Below are positions 31,558-40,621 of a stretch of DNA of 56,795 bases, piece after piece; the first letter of the stretch is position 1, and every line of letters begins with the position of its first letter. The notes under the pieces were generated by a model that saw only the letters and a list, made by a program, of their open reading frames with translations, was not told where the DNA came from and made no database searches. Origin of the DNA: an uncultured Alphaproteobacteria bacterium (GTDB taxonomy: Bacteria; Pseudomonadota; Alphaproteobacteria; Rs-D84). The position numbers and the translations under genes were made by a program. Location: assembly GCA_937903135.1 (NCBI GenBank), contig CALDAH010000011.1, positions 1 through 56,795 on the forward strand, given 5' to 3'.

Positions 31558-31845
31558 ATGAACGAAGACGAAAAAATGATTCAAATCGGCCTGTGGTCAT
31601 TCGGGGCGGTAATATTATTAACTGTTGGCCTGCAGGTATGCTATCGTACACAGATTCGTACATTGAAACACGTCCGGGCCGAGATTGTTAATACACAAAA
31701 GGAAATCGCCGTCGCCGTTACAAAATTCGAGGGATATAAACGGCCAGAGGTTTTACGTAATCTGGTCGCCGGGGTAATCCCCCGGGCCGAGGCAATCGGT
31801 TACCATAAATCGGTTAGTATTGATGCATTACCGGATAGGAAATAA
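31558..31845 (+). CDS. ftsL: Cell-division protein FtsL-like
   Basis: A 95-residue bitopic protein. It has a short cytoplasmic N-terminus, one membrane helix (residues 11-27, GLWSFGAVILLTVGLQV) and a periplasmic helical stretch (RTLKHVRAEIVNTQKEIAV) of leucine-zipper type. Size, topology and position directly before ftsI identify it as FtsL, which recruits FtsW-FtsI through FtsB. The sequence itself is poorly conserved, as usual for FtsL. Its stop overlaps the ftsI start (TAATG). A TGATAAAAT extended -10 (31514-31522) may be the promoter. Confidence 0.75.
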   Translation: MNEDEKMIQIGLWSFGAVILLTVGLQVCYRTQIRTLKHVRAEIVNTQKEIAVAVTKFEGYKRPEVLRNLVAGVIPRAEAIGYHKSVSIDALPDRK

Positions 31846-33479
31846 TGTTCGAGGTTGGCAAGGATATTTTTAAAAACGGATTTACCGGCGGACGCGGGGC
31901 AACGCCCGGGCGCGGACGGTTGCGAATCGTTTATATGGTTTTTTTAAGTTTGTTTGCGTTATTTGCGATTCGCACGTTGTATTTCGGAATTCAGGGGACA
32001 AATCAATCACGCGGCACATGGGGCAAGGGCGAATGGAGTGCAACCCGCGCCGATATTGTTGATAGAAATGGTGATATTTTAGCTAAAAATATAATCTCGG
32101 GACATATTATGTTGCGCCCGGGGCATATTAAACCGGCCAAGCGTGATGCCGTTGCCGCCGTTATTCATCAGGCGATGCCATATGAGTATTCTTTGTCGGA
32201 TGCACTGAAACTGGTAAATTCATCACGGCGATTTATATACCTTAAAAAACACGCAAGTGATAAACAGCGAGAGATTGTTAAGAAGGCAAAACTGCAGGGG
32301 TTAGAGGTTGAGGATAATCAAATCCGTAAATACCCGCGCCGGCGTCAATTCGCACATACCGTTGGATTTGTCGGAAATGAAAACAACGGACTCGAGGGGG
32401 CGGAACGCACATACGATCAATATCTGCGTGAAAACAAAGAGCCACTTTATCTGTCGCTGGATTCACGCGTTCAGGCGGTGTTTTATGAACAGCTGGCCAT
32501 CGCAATGCAGAAATATCAGGCCAAGGGCGCGATGGGGATGCTGATGAATTCACGAACAGGGGAAATGATCGCGATGGTATCGCTGCCGGATTTTGACCCG
32601 GAAAATATCAAGGCAGACTCGGTCGCGAATCGTATGTTTCGCCCGTTGCGCGGCGTATATGAAATGGGGTCTATATTTAAAATATTTAATACCGCGATGG
32701 CATTAGAGAACGGAATTACAAAAGAATACCCCGTTACTAAACCATATCAGATTTTAGATAAAAACGGACGGGTTGCCGCACGTATTAGCGATATTCGCAG
32801 CTTTAAACCACCGCGCCCGAATTTATCCGTAGAAGAGATTATGCTGCATTCGTGCAACGTTGGCAGTGCGCAGATTGCCCTGGATCTGCCGGATAATGCC
32901 CAGAAAGAATTTTTCCATCGCATTCATATGGACGAAGCGTTAAAGCTGGATTTCGGGCGAACGGAACGGACGCTGATGCCGATTAAATGGGGGCCGGTTG
33001 AACGGGCGACGGTATCGTTCGGTCACGGAATTTCGGTTACGCCAATGCATCTGTTGCTGGCCGTAAATGCAATGACAAATGGTGGAATATATATATACCC
33101 GACGTTACAGAAGCGCAGTGTCGGGGCAGTTCGCGGCGAACGTGTTTTATCGGATGAAATATCCGCAAAACTGCGCAGCGTAATGGTGCGCATCGCCGAA
33201 GAAACAAGTGGCCGCAAGGCACGCGTTGCCGGTATTGAAATCGGCGGAAAAACAGCAACCGCTGAAAAACGAAACGCCGACGGGTCAATTGATCGTAAAC
33301 GTAATTTAACCGCATTCGCAGGAATTTTCCCGGCCAATGCACCGCAGTATACTATTTTGGTTATATTGGATGAACCACACGGGACCGAGGAATCATGGGG
33401 CTGGCGTACGGCCGCATGGAATGCTGTGCCGACAACGGGAAAAATTCTTGATAGTATACTGCCGTTGCTATTTGAATAA
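31845..33479 (+). CDS. ftsI: Septal peptidoglycan transpeptidase FtsI (PBP3)
   Basis: A 544-residue class B penicillin-binding protein. One N-terminal membrane helix (about 29-46) is followed by a pedestal domain (TRADIVDRNGDILAKN) and the transpeptidase with S276-x-x-K279 (MGSIFK), S336-C-N338 (HSCNVG) and K469-T-A (GGKTATAEK). The third motif is usually KTG; here Gly is Ala. The protein crosslinks septal wall with FtsW. mraZ, mraW and murE, which normally surround ftsL-ftsI, are missing here, so the pair has moved out of the dcw cluster. Confidence 0.93.
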   Translation: MFEVGKDIFKNGFTGGRGATPGRGRLRIVYMVFLSLFALFAIRTLYFGIQGTNQSRGTWGKGEWSATRADIVDRNGDILAKNIISGHIMLRPGHIKPAKRDAVAAVIHQAMPYEYSLSDALKLVNSSRRFIYLKKHASDKQREIVKKAKLQGLEVEDNQIRKYPRRRQFAHTVGFVGNENNGLEGAERTYDQYLRENKEPLYLSLDSRVQAVFYEQLAIAMQKYQAKGAMGMLMNSRTGEMIAMVSLPDFDPENIKADSVANRMFRPLRGVYEMGSIFKIFNTAMALENGITKEYPVTKPYQILDKNGRVAARISDIRSFKPPRPNLSVEEIMLHSCNVGSAQIALDLPDNAQKEFFHRIHMDEALKLDFGRTERTLMPIKWGPVERATVSFGHGISVTPMHLLLAVNAMTNGGIYIYPTLQKRSVGAVRGERVLSDEISAKLRSVMVRIAEETSGRKARVAGIEIGGKTATAEKRNADGSIDRKRNLTAFAGIFPANAPQYTILVILDEPHGTEESWGWRTAAWNAVPTTGKILDSILPLLFE

Positions 33480-33521
33480 ATTTTTATTATAATTATATAG
33501 ATAATAAAAAAAGAGTATAGC

Positions 33522-35279
33522 GTGAGAAAGATAGTAGATAAATCCATGCTGGGTCGGGCATGGGTGTTGGCATACGAAGATGAAGATAATCAGAAGCTGT
33601 CACATAATTTAGTAAATAAGATATTGGCAAGTCGCGGAATATCTGGTGACGATGAAATTAAAAGATTTTTAAACCCGAGTATAAAGGAATATATGCCGAA
33701 CCCATCGGTATTAACCGATATGGATTCCGGTGCACGTATTATCGCAGACCATATAATCGCAGGCAATAAAATTGCGATTTACGGTGACTATGACGTTGAT
33801 GGTATTACATCTACGGCGATTTTTGTTAAATATCTGCGTTCAATTGGATGTGATGTTATTTGGCATTTACCAACGCGCGAAGGCGAAGGGTATGGGCTGA
33901 ATATGGCCGCCGTGGATTATATCGCCGACAGTGGGGCACAGTTAATTATAACCGTTGACTGTGGTATTAGCGGCGCGGCCGAGGTTGCACACGCCAGATC
34001 CCGCGGCATGGACGTTGTCGTAACCGATCACCATTCCCCGGATGCCGTATTGCCGGACGCGGCGGCGGTTATTAATCCAAAACGTGCCGACGATACATCC
34101 GGGTTGTCGTATATGGCCGGCGTTGGCGTGGCATTTTTAACCCTGGTCGCGGTTAATCGCGAATTAAAATCCCGTGCAACAGATCCGGTTATTCATAACG
34201 CGCTTGAGAAAATAAATCTATTAAATTATATGGATCTGGTCGCCCTGGGGACGATTTGCGATACGATGCCACTAATCGGTTTAAATCGCGCGTTTGTTGT
34301 AACGGGGCTAAAGGTTATGGGAATGCGCCATAACATGGGACTCGGCGTTTTAATGGATGTTGCCGCGATAAAGAAACCGTCTGTGTATGCGGCGGGTTTT
34401 GCGATCGGTCCGCGATTAAACGCGGCCGGGCGTTTGGATTCGGCCGGGCCAGCGTTGGATTTGTTATTAACGGATAACCCGTTAATTGCCCACGATTTGG
34501 CGACGCGTTTGCATAAAATGAACCAGGAAAGAATTGATATTCAAAACGCGATAATGCTGCGTGCCAGCGAAATGGCCGAAGAATATTGCAGTGCCGGTCG
34601 GTGCAGTTTGTTCGTATGCGGTGAAAACTGGCATGGCGGGGTAATGGGAATAATTGCCGGTCGTTTAAAGGATAAATATAATTTACCATCATGCGTGGCG
34701 ACAAAATCTGATGGTGTAATTAACGGTTCGGGCCGATCTATACCGGGGGTGGATTTAGGGCGAATTATTCACGATGCACTGGCCGCGGGTATTATATCCG
34801 AGGGCGGGGGGCATGCCGCGGCCGCTGGTTTTTCATTGCCTGCGACCGAAGAAGCGGCGTTCGCAGAATTCTTAGAACGTGGTGTTGCGGCCCAGTTGAA
34901 CGGGCAGATCCCAAGATGCGAGATTATGGTTGATGCCGAAATGGACGCGGGCGGGGCAAATATGAAAATTATAAAAGAGCTTAGCGCGATCGGGCCATTC
35001 GGCCAAGGGAATCCTGAGCCTGTATTGGTTCTGCACGGGGCAACGTTGCGATATGCTGCGCCGATGGGGGGCGGGGCACATCTGCGCGGGTCGGTTCATA
35101 CCAGTGCCGGAACGCAGCTGGCGTTTGTCGGGTTTAATTTAGTCGGCACGCCCGTCGGTGATTTTTTACTGGACGATGCGAATGCAAATACTAAAATAAC
35201 AATGCTGGGCAGATTAAAAGAAAATGAATATAACGGGCGGGTAACTGCACAGTTCTTTTTAGAAGACATAGCGGTATAA
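33522..35279 (+). CDS. recJ: Single-strand-specific exonuclease RecJ
   Basis: A 585-residue 5'-3' ssDNA exonuclease of the DHH superfamily. Motifs: YGDYDVDGITSTAI (I), TVDCGIS (II), VTDHHSP (III), and the DHHA1 signature GSGRSIPGVDLG with SEGGGHAAAAG. The C-terminal OB fold covers the last 100 residues. It acts in recombination, mismatch repair and base-excision repair. The start is GTG 33522 with AAGAG upstream. It is followed six bases later by another DHH protein, and it may share function in repair with mutL of this window. Confidence 0.95.
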   Translation: MRKIVDKSMLGRAWVLAYEDEDNQKLSHNLVNKILASRGISGDDEIKRFLNPSIKEYMPNPSVLTDMDSGARIIADHIIAGNKIAIYGDYDVDGITSTAIFVKYLRSIGCDVIWHLPTREGEGYGLNMAAVDYIADSGAQLIITVDCGISGAAEVAHARSRGMDVVVTDHHSPDAVLPDAAAVINPKRADDTSGLSYMAGVGVAFLTLVAVNRELKSRATDPVIHNALEKINLLNYMDLVALGTICDTMPLIGLNRAFVVTGLKVMGMRHNMGLGVLMDVAAIKKPSVYAAGFAIGPRLNAAGRLDSAGPALDLLLTDNPLIAHDLATRLHKMNQERIDIQNAIMLRASEMAEEYCSAGRCSLFVCGENWHGGVMGIIAGRLKDKYNLPSCVATKSDGVINGSGRSIPGVDLGRIIHDALAAGIISEGGGHAAAAGFSLPATEEAAFAEFLERGVAAQLNGQIPRCEIMVDAEMDAGGANMKIIKELSAIGPFGQGNPEPVLVLHGATLRYAAPMGGGAHLRGSVHTSAGTQLAFVGFNLVGTPVGDFLLDDANANTKITMLGRLKENEYNGRVTAQFFLEDIAV

Positions 35280-35284
35280 TCAAA

Positions 35285-36244
35285 ATGGATGAACAGGTAA
35301 AAATTTTTATTGAAAAAATCAAAGGTGCTAATTCCATTGCGATTATGGGACATAAAAACCCGGATGGGGATTCACTGTGTTCGGCGTTGGCGTTGGCCCG
35401 GTTAATTGAATTAAATTTTAACAAACGGCCGGTTTGCGTATACGACGGAAATGTCCCGGATTTCTTGGACGGTGTGCCACTGCGTGGATATATGCATTAT
35501 TATGAACGGGTTAATCTGGCGGATTCATATGATTTGGTTATTATCGTGGACTATGGGACGGCGAACCAGATCGGCGGGCCGGAGATTATAGCTAAAAGTG
35601 CGAAGTACGTTATTGAAATTGATCATCACCGTAATGAGAACCCTATTGGGGCGCAGCTTTGTATTAATGATTTGTCAGCCGTCGCAACGGGGCAGATCGT
35701 TTATGAAATAATTGCCGCGGGAAAACTTACCTATGACTTAGATATTGCAAATCTGCTGATGATATCGCTGATTACCGATACCGGGCAGTTTCGTTTTGTT
35801 CAATCCGGGCGACCAATGCGCATCGCGGCAGATTTAATTGATTTCGGCGTAAATATTCGCGAGCTGATTAGTGAACTGGGTGTAAAAAATCGTAAAACAC
35901 TGCAGGTCGAAGCGCGTGCTGTGGCAAATGCTGAATTTTTATATAAAAATCACTTGGCGTTGGCAATTATTCCGCATTCGGATTATAAGTTCTTAGATGG
36001 CAAGGGGGATACCGCCATGCGATTGCTGGCCCAGGTTCGTGATGTTGAATGTGTTGTGTTATTAAAACAACAAAAACAAAATCAAATCGGTATATCAATT
36101 CGCAGCCGTATTCAGCCAATTGGTCATATCGCCAGTGCGCTGGGCGGGGGCGGCCATCCGTGCGCGGCCGGGGCATTGGTATACGATAGTATTGAAAATG
36201 TTCGTATGCGAATAATTGAATTATTCAGGGGGGAGTTTAAATGA
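35285..36244 (+). CDS. nrnA: DHH-family oligoribonuclease / pAp phosphatase NrnA-like
   Basis: A 319-residue DHH/DHHA1 phosphoesterase. Motifs are GHKNPDGDSLCSALAL, VDYGT, IDHHRNENP and GGGGHPCAAG. NrnA-type enzymes degrade short RNAs and may dephosphorylate pAp. TATAAT overlaps the recJ stop just before the ATG, so a promoter there is possible, but the tight spacing favours cotranscription with recJ. The end overlaps the lolA start (ATGA). Confidence 0.9.
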   Translation: MDEQVKIFIEKIKGANSIAIMGHKNPDGDSLCSALALARLIELNFNKRPVCVYDGNVPDFLDGVPLRGYMHYYERVNLADSYDLVIIVDYGTANQIGGPEIIAKSAKYVIEIDHHRNENPIGAQLCINDLSAVATGQIVYEIIAAGKLTYDLDIANLLMISLITDTGQFRFVQSGRPMRIAADLIDFGVNIRELISELGVKNRKTLQVEARAVANAEFLYKNHLALAIIPHSDYKFLDGKGDTAMRLLAQVRDVECVVLLKQQKQNQIGISIRSRIQPIGHIASALGGGGHPCAAGALVYDSIENVRMRIIELFRGEFK

Positions 36245-36855
36245 AAAAGATTATATCTTTTATAATTGCGATATTTATATCAGGGCCGCTGTTTGCGGCG
36301 GTTGACAGCACGTTGGTTGACGCGGCGGAAAAATATTTAAATTCTGTAACAGGGCTATCGGGTGAATTTACCCAGACGGCCAACGGAAAGCAGGAATCGG
36401 GGACATTCGCGATGCTGCGTCCCGGTCGTGTGCGTCTGGACTATAAACGTATGCCGATACAGTTAATATCGGACGGCAAGGATTTGTATTTTTTTGATAA
36501 ATCCCTGGATCAGATAACGACTGTGCCGATTACCAGTACGCCGGCGGGAATTTTAATCAGAAAAAATATAGATTTGCATAACGCTGATATCGCCGTGACC
36601 GATACCGAATCGGGGGCGGATACATTCGCGTTAAAAATGAATCTGCGTGGCCAGGAAGGGCTGGGGAATATGACAGTTGTTTTTGATAAAAAACCGGTTA
36701 AGCTAAATTCATGGACCGTGGTAGATGCCGCCGGGACAAAGACGGATGTGGCGTTTCGTGGGCTGAAAACAAAAACTAATTTTGATAAAAATTATTTTCA
36801 AATCTCGCGTCATAAAACGGTTAGCACCGGCGGCGGGGACGATTTTTATGATTAA
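36241..36855 (+). CDS. lolA: Outer-membrane lipoprotein carrier LolA
   Basis: A 204-residue periplasmic protein with a signal peptide (residues 1-19, ending PLFAA). The mature part follows LolA: YLNSVTGLSGEFTQT, GTFAMLRPGRVRLDYK, LISDGKDLYFFDKSLDQ and PAGILI. LolA carries released lipoproteins from LolCDE to the outer membrane. It complements Lnt in this window. The ATG overlaps the nrnA stop. tatB follows two bases later. Confidence 0.9.
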   Translation: MKKIISFIIAIFISGPLFAAVDSTLVDAAEKYLNSVTGLSGEFTQTANGKQESGTFAMLRPGRVRLDYKRMPIQLISDGKDLYFFDKSLDQITTVPITSTPAGILIRKNIDLHNADIAVTDTESGADTFALKMNLRGQEGLGNMTVVFDKKPVKLNSWTVVDAAGTKTDVAFRGLKTKTNFDKNYFQISRHKTVSTGGGDDFYD

Positions 36856-36857
36856 AG

Positions 36858-37136
36858 ATGTTCGGAATTAGTTGGGCAGAATTTTTAGTAATTTTATTAG
36901 TAGGCGTAGTCGTAATACCGGCGCGTATGTGGCCGGATGTCGCAAAAATTTTAGCCAGGGCCGTTAAATTTATCCGGGCCATTATCTGGAAAATTACCGA
37001 CGCATCCGAAAAAATCAAAGAACAGATAGAACTCGAGCAGCCAATTGACGATTTAATACGGTCCACGCGGGACGATATATTAAACGAGATTTCAACGCCA
37101 CGGCGCAGATCAAAACAGAAAAGGCCGAAAAAATGA
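36858..37136 (+). CDS. tatB: Sec-independent translocase subunit TatB
   Basis: A 92-residue protein: MFGISWAEFLVILLVGVVVI membrane helix, then PARMWPDVAKILARAVKFIRA amphipathic helix. The Glu8 after the first residues is the TatB/TatA hallmark (W-A-E). A short basic tail (PRRRSKQKRPKK) ends the protein. Its location directly before tatC (four-base overlap) marks it as TatB rather than a second TatA. It forms the twin-Arg signal receptor with TatC. Confidence 0.9.
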   Translation: MFGISWAEFLVILLVGVVVIPARMWPDVAKILARAVKFIRAIIWKITDASEKIKEQIELEQPIDDLIRSTRDDILNEISTPRRRSKQKRPKK

Positions 37137-37843
37137 AGCAGATGACATTAATGCAGCACTTTTCTGAACTGCGTCGTCGTATCTTATGGACATTGCTAAT
37201 TTTTCTGATCGCATTTGTCGCGGGGTGGTATATATCGCCCGCGCTGCAGGAATTTTTAACCGCGCCCCTGTTGGCGGTATGGGACGAGGGAACGCTGCTA
37301 TATACGGGGCTAACCGATGGGTTGGTAATTCGTTTATCGCTTGCGGCGTTGTTCGCGCTGTTGATTACAATGCCGGCGGCGTTGTGGCATATATGGGCAT
37401 TTGTCGCGCCCGGGTTGCGGGCAGGGGAACGTAATTTTATTTGGCCAATTTTGGTTATGTCCCCCGTTTTATTTTTAACCGGTGCAGGTTTTGCATTTTA
37501 TGTTTTATTCCCATTTGCATTCAGGTTCTTTATTGAATTAAACCAGTCTGCGCCCGTTCCGGCCGTGTTACTGCCCGCCAGTCGTGATTATTTACGGTTT
37601 GCAATCGGCCTGTTAAAGGTTTTTGGAATCGCGTTTCAGCTGCCGCTGGTATTGGTTTTATTAAATCGGATTGGTCTATTGCCGCGCAGGCAGGTCGTAA
37701 AAATGCGTCGCTATGCAATTGTTTTTATTGTAATTATTGCCGCCGTTTTAACGCCCCCGGATGTTGTATCCCAGATTTTATTAGCCGTCCCAATGTGGGT
37801 TTTATTCGAGGCGAGTATATTATTTATGACCCGCGAGGAATAG
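37133..37843 (+). CDS. tatC: Sec-independent translocase subunit TatC
   Basis: A 236-residue six-helix membrane protein. Signatures: MTLMQHFSELRRRIL at the N-terminus, the P-x-F-x-x-PL-like first loop, FVAPGLRAGERNFIWP, and FGIAFQLPLVLVLLNRIGL. The protein recognises twin-Arg signals with TatB. Length is at the short end of the family. tatA is separate, upstream in the window. nlpD follows, with its own -10 in the gap. Confidence 0.94.
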   Translation: MKQMTLMQHFSELRRRILWTLLIFLIAFVAGWYISPALQEFLTAPLLAVWDEGTLLYTGLTDGLVIRLSLAALFALLITMPAALWHIWAFVAPGLRAGERNFIWPILVMSPVLFLTGAGFAFYVLFPFAFRFFIELNQSAPVPAVLLPASRDYLRFAIGLLKVFGIAFQLPLVLVLLNRIGLLPRRQVVKMRRYAIVFIVIIAAVLTPPDVVSQILLAVPMWVLFEASILFMTREE

Positions 37844-37863
37844 TTTATTTTAATCTGATTTTA

Positions 37864-37872
37864 TGATATAAT
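37864..37872 (+). promoter_or_regulatory. Extended -10 promoter element for nlpD
   Basis: TGATATAAT within TATGATATAAT. It ends only seven bases before the GTG start of nlpD, so the transcript would begin at or near the start codon (leaderless mRNA). Confidence 0.5.
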
Positions 37873-37879
37873 TTTGAAT

Positions 37880-39298
37880 GTGAGAAAATTCATTATATGT
37901 TTTTTCGGCATAGGCGTATTTGCCATAACGGCATGCGATTTACAGCCAAAAATATTATCACTGCCAGATTCGGTCGGTGAATTTATTTCCGCGCGTTACC
38001 CGGCACTGTTGGCAGATCCCGATACCCAGCCCGAGATTTATAATTCCGCCGCCGCGGACTATGGCGTTTATGCATCACCGGAATTATACGGCGCGCCCGA
38101 TAATGACGATTATGTTTTATATTCAGATGTTAAGGACTATACGCCGCCTGCGGATGCCGCGGGCGCAGGTGAATATGGCGACCCGACCAGTTCCACCGAT
38201 GCGGCGGCGACGGATAATACGCAATCAGATGTTGCGATTAACGACACGCCCCTGGCAGCAGAGTATGCAAGTGATAATGACTATCTAAATGTACCGATGT
38301 ACGGCGGCGGAACAGTTACAAATAATACAGAGGTAACGGTCGCGGCCGGTGATACGCTTTATTCGTTGGCCAAACGTTATAATACAACCGTGGATGATTT
38401 AGCAAAAATGAATAATCTATCCGCGCCGTATTCTTTGTCCGTTGGCCAAAAAATAAAAGTAGGGCAGCAGACCAAAATCATCCCGCCCCAGACGGTAACT
38501 GTTGCCCGCCGGGATTCCAGCGCGGCCCATGCCGCGGTGCGCGTTAAACTAACCGATATAACGGTTGCGCCCGGTGATACGCTGTATTCTATATCGCGAA
38601 AATATTCTGTTCCTGTAAATGATTTGGCGGTTATGAATAAATTGGCGACGCCGTTTACGTTGTCGGTCGGGCAAAAGCTGAAAGTGCCCGATTTATCCGC
38701 CCCGTCGGTCGCCGCGCCCCGTCGCGACCAGCGCCCGGCGTCTGTGGCGCGGCCCGCGTCGGGTGCGTCGGGGCGCGTAAATGCTGCAACGCAGACTGTG
38801 CCGGCGAAGCAACCGACGGCGACAAAACCGGTTTCGGGCAAGGGCGTCGCCACAACAACCGTGAAAAAAGCCAATAAACCCGCCCCGGCCAAGAAGCCTG
38901 CGGTAATCAGTGCGCGGTCGTCATCAAAATTCTCGTGGCCGGTGCGCGGCACGATACTGTCGCATTACGGGGCAAAATCGGGTGGATTGTTTAATGACGG
39001 TATAAACATCGCCGCCACGCGGGGAACAGCGGTAAAGGCCGCCGAAAACGGTGTCGTTGCGTATGCCGGGAACGAGGTTAAGGGGATGGGAAATCTGATT
39101 ATAATTCAGCATTCGGGCGGATGGATGACGGTTTATGCGCATATGGATTCTATGACCGTTCGTCGCGGGGCAAAAGTTTCGGTCGGATCAAAAATCGGGA
39201 CGGTGGGTGCAACCGGTAAGGTGGATCGGCCACAGCTGCATTTTGAAATACGCAAGGGGACAAAGGCGTATAACCCGTCGTCGTATTTAAAAAAGTAA
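37880..39298 (+). CDS. nlpD: LysM/M23 lipoprotein, NlpD-like amidase activator
   Basis: About 472 residues. The lipobox lies in AITACD. An acidic, Asp/Tyr/Ala-rich region (25-150) is followed by two LysM domains (VAAGDTLYSLAKRYNTTVDD and VAPGDTLYSISRKYSVPVND), an Ala/Pro/Lys-rich linker, and a C-terminal M23 domain (about 355-472). In active M23 enzymes the first zinc ligands are His and Asp; here the segment reads NDGINIA, so they are replaced, as in E. coli NlpD. The protein therefore likely activates an amidase at the septum and does not cut itself. I use GTG 37880; TTG 37874 is in frame but sits against the -10. Confidence 0.88.
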   Translation: MRKFIICFFGIGVFAITACDLQPKILSLPDSVGEFISARYPALLADPDTQPEIYNSAAADYGVYASPELYGAPDNDDYVLYSDVKDYTPPADAAGAGEYGDPTSSTDAAATDNTQSDVAINDTPLAAEYASDNDYLNVPMYGGGTVTNNTEVTVAAGDTLYSLAKRYNTTVDDLAKMNNLSAPYSLSVGQKIKVGQQTKIIPPQTVTVARRDSSAAHAAVRVKLTDITVAPGDTLYSISRKYSVPVNDLAVMNKLATPFTLSVGQKLKVPDLSAPSVAAPRRDQRPASVARPASGASGRVNAATQTVPAKQPTATKPVSGKGVATTTVKKANKPAPAKKPAVISARSSSKFSWPVRGTILSHYGAKSGGLFNDGINIAATRGTAVKAAENGVVAYAGNEVKGMGNLIIIQHSGGWMTVYAHMDSMTVRRGAKVSVGSKIGTVGATGKVDRPQLHFEIRKGTKAYNPSSYLKK

Positions 39299-39358
39299 TT
39301 TATTTATAAAAAACCTTAATCGGGCGCGTGATTTGCCGGGCAGGGAATTAATAAATAC

Positions 39359-39386
39359 TTGCAAACGGCCGGAAAAGGTATATAAT
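39359..39386 (+). promoter_or_regulatory. Promoter of tRNA-Lys
   Basis: TTGCAA (39359-39364), 16-base spacer, TATAAT (39381-39386), ending 30 bases before the tRNA. The arrangement is identical to the greA promoter. Confidence 0.75.
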
Positions 39387-39416
39387 CGTTACGTTTTCTA
39401 CCCGCGTGGTGGATAT

Positions 39417-39492
39417 GGATGCGTAGCTCAGTTGGTAGAGCAACTGACTCTTAATCAGTGGGTCCAGGGTTCGAGTCCCTGCGCGTCCACCA
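39417..39492 (+). tRNA. tRNA-Lys (CTT)
   Basis: A 76-base cloverleaf: acceptor GGATGCG with CGCGTCC (one T-G pair), D arm GCTCAGTTGGTAGAGC, anticodon arm ACTGA-CTCTTAA-TCAGT with anticodon CTT, T arm CAGGG-TTCGAGT-CCCTG, and an encoded CCA end. A promoter and a terminator frame it as a single transcript. Confidence 0.97.
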
Positions 39493-39500
39493 AAAATTTA

Positions 39501-39524
39501 AACCACCCGGGCGGGTGGTTTTTT
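39501..39524. terminator. Terminator after tRNA-Lys
   Basis: AACCACCC and GGGTGGTT form the stem, followed by T residues. On the minus strand the same stem is followed by a weaker T-rich stretch and could end the SDR transcript. Confidence 0.82.
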
Positions 39525-39532
39525 ATATCCGA

Positions 39533-40420
39533 TTACATTGTGTGGTCGCCGCCGGTGACCCCGTATATTTCGGCCGTGGTATAGCTGGATTCATCCGATG
39601 CAAGTAAAACGTATACCCCGGCAAGCTCTGCCGGTTGTCCGGCCCGACCGATCGGGGTATCCATTCCGAATCTGGGGATTGTATTTGTTGCCCGGCCGCC
39701 CGCTACCTGCAGGGCGGTCCATATCGGGCCGGGGGCAACGCCGTTTACGCGTATCCCCTTTGGGGCCAGCTGTTTTGCCAATGCTTTGGTAAATGCCATA
39801 ATCGCAGCTTTGCTGGCGGCATAGTCCAATAGGCTTTTGCCCGGCTGGTATGCCTGAATTGATGTCGTTGTTATAATTGATGCCCCCGGGGTTAGTATAG
39901 GCATTGCCGCGCGAGTCATCCAAAACATAGAAAACAGATTTATTGCAAATGTTTTCTCGAGCTGTTCGGTATCCAGGGTTTCTATGTCGTCGCTGTATTG
40001 CTGATATCCAGCGTTTAGAACCAAAATATCTATGCCGCCCATTAATTTTGCCGCGCTGGTAATAAGTTTTTTACAAAACGATTCACGTGATATATCGCCC
40101 GGGATTAGGAATGCGCGCTGTCCGGCGGATTCTATTAGCCCGCGGACTTCGTCGGCATCGGATTGTTCCGCCGGCAGGTATGATATTGCCACGTCTGCAC
40201 CTTCGCGCGCAAATGCAATTGCCACGGCGCGGCCAATTCCCGAATCGCCCCCGGTTATTAATGCCCTGCGGCCGGCCAGGCGATTATGCCCGATATATGT
40301 ATCTTCGCCGCAATCGGGTTTTGGGGTCATATCACCATCCAGACCGGGGTATTTCTGATGCTGGGGTGGGTATTTTTTATGATAGTATTTTGTCGTCGGG
40401 TTAATATTTGGTTTTTTCAT
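39533..40420 (-). CDS. Short-chain dehydrogenase/reductase (general stress type)
   Basis: A 295-residue SDR. The Rossmann NAD(P) site is TGGDSGIGRAV, NAG is LNAGYQQY, and the catalytic Tyr-x3-Lys is YAASK with an upstream Ser in TTTSIQAY. An N-terminal tail of about 45 residues (PPQHQKYPGLDGDMTPKPD) is typical of the YghA/YdaD group linked to general stress. The substrate is unknown. It stands alone on the minus strand between tRNA-Lys and a barrel gene. AAGAG lies before the ATG. Confidence 0.9.
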   Translation of the reverse strand: MKKPNINPTTKYYHKKYPPQHQKYPGLDGDMTPKPDCGEDTYIGHNRLAGRRALITGGDSGIGRAVAIAFAREGADVAISYLPAEQSDADEVRGLIESAGQRAFLIPGDISRESFCKKLITSAAKLMGGIDILVLNAGYQQYSDDIETLDTEQLEKTFAINLFSMFWMTRAAMPILTPGASIITTTSIQAYQPGKSLLDYAASKAAIMAFTKALAKQLAPKGIRVNGVAPGPIWTALQVAGGRATNTIPRFGMDTPIGRAGQPAELAGVYVLLASDESSYTTAEIYGVTGGDHTM

Positions 40421-40621
40421 ATTTATATCTCTTGTTAATAATTATCCGATTCGAATTGTATATACCCCGCAGTTTCCTGGCCATAGGATTAAAAAACAGT
40501 TTATTCGTTTAATGGTGTGCAAGCGGAATCCATACCTATGCAAAGATTGAAAATGCTTTGATAGAATAAAATCGGTGACATGAAAACTTATATATAACCA
40601 AAAACTAAAAAAGGAGAAGAA

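Noticed and set aside
39417..40420. tRNA-Lys as the attachment site of a mobile element
   Set aside because: No integrase, direct repeat of the tRNA 3' end or phage gene lies nearby. xerD in this window is the housekeeping type.
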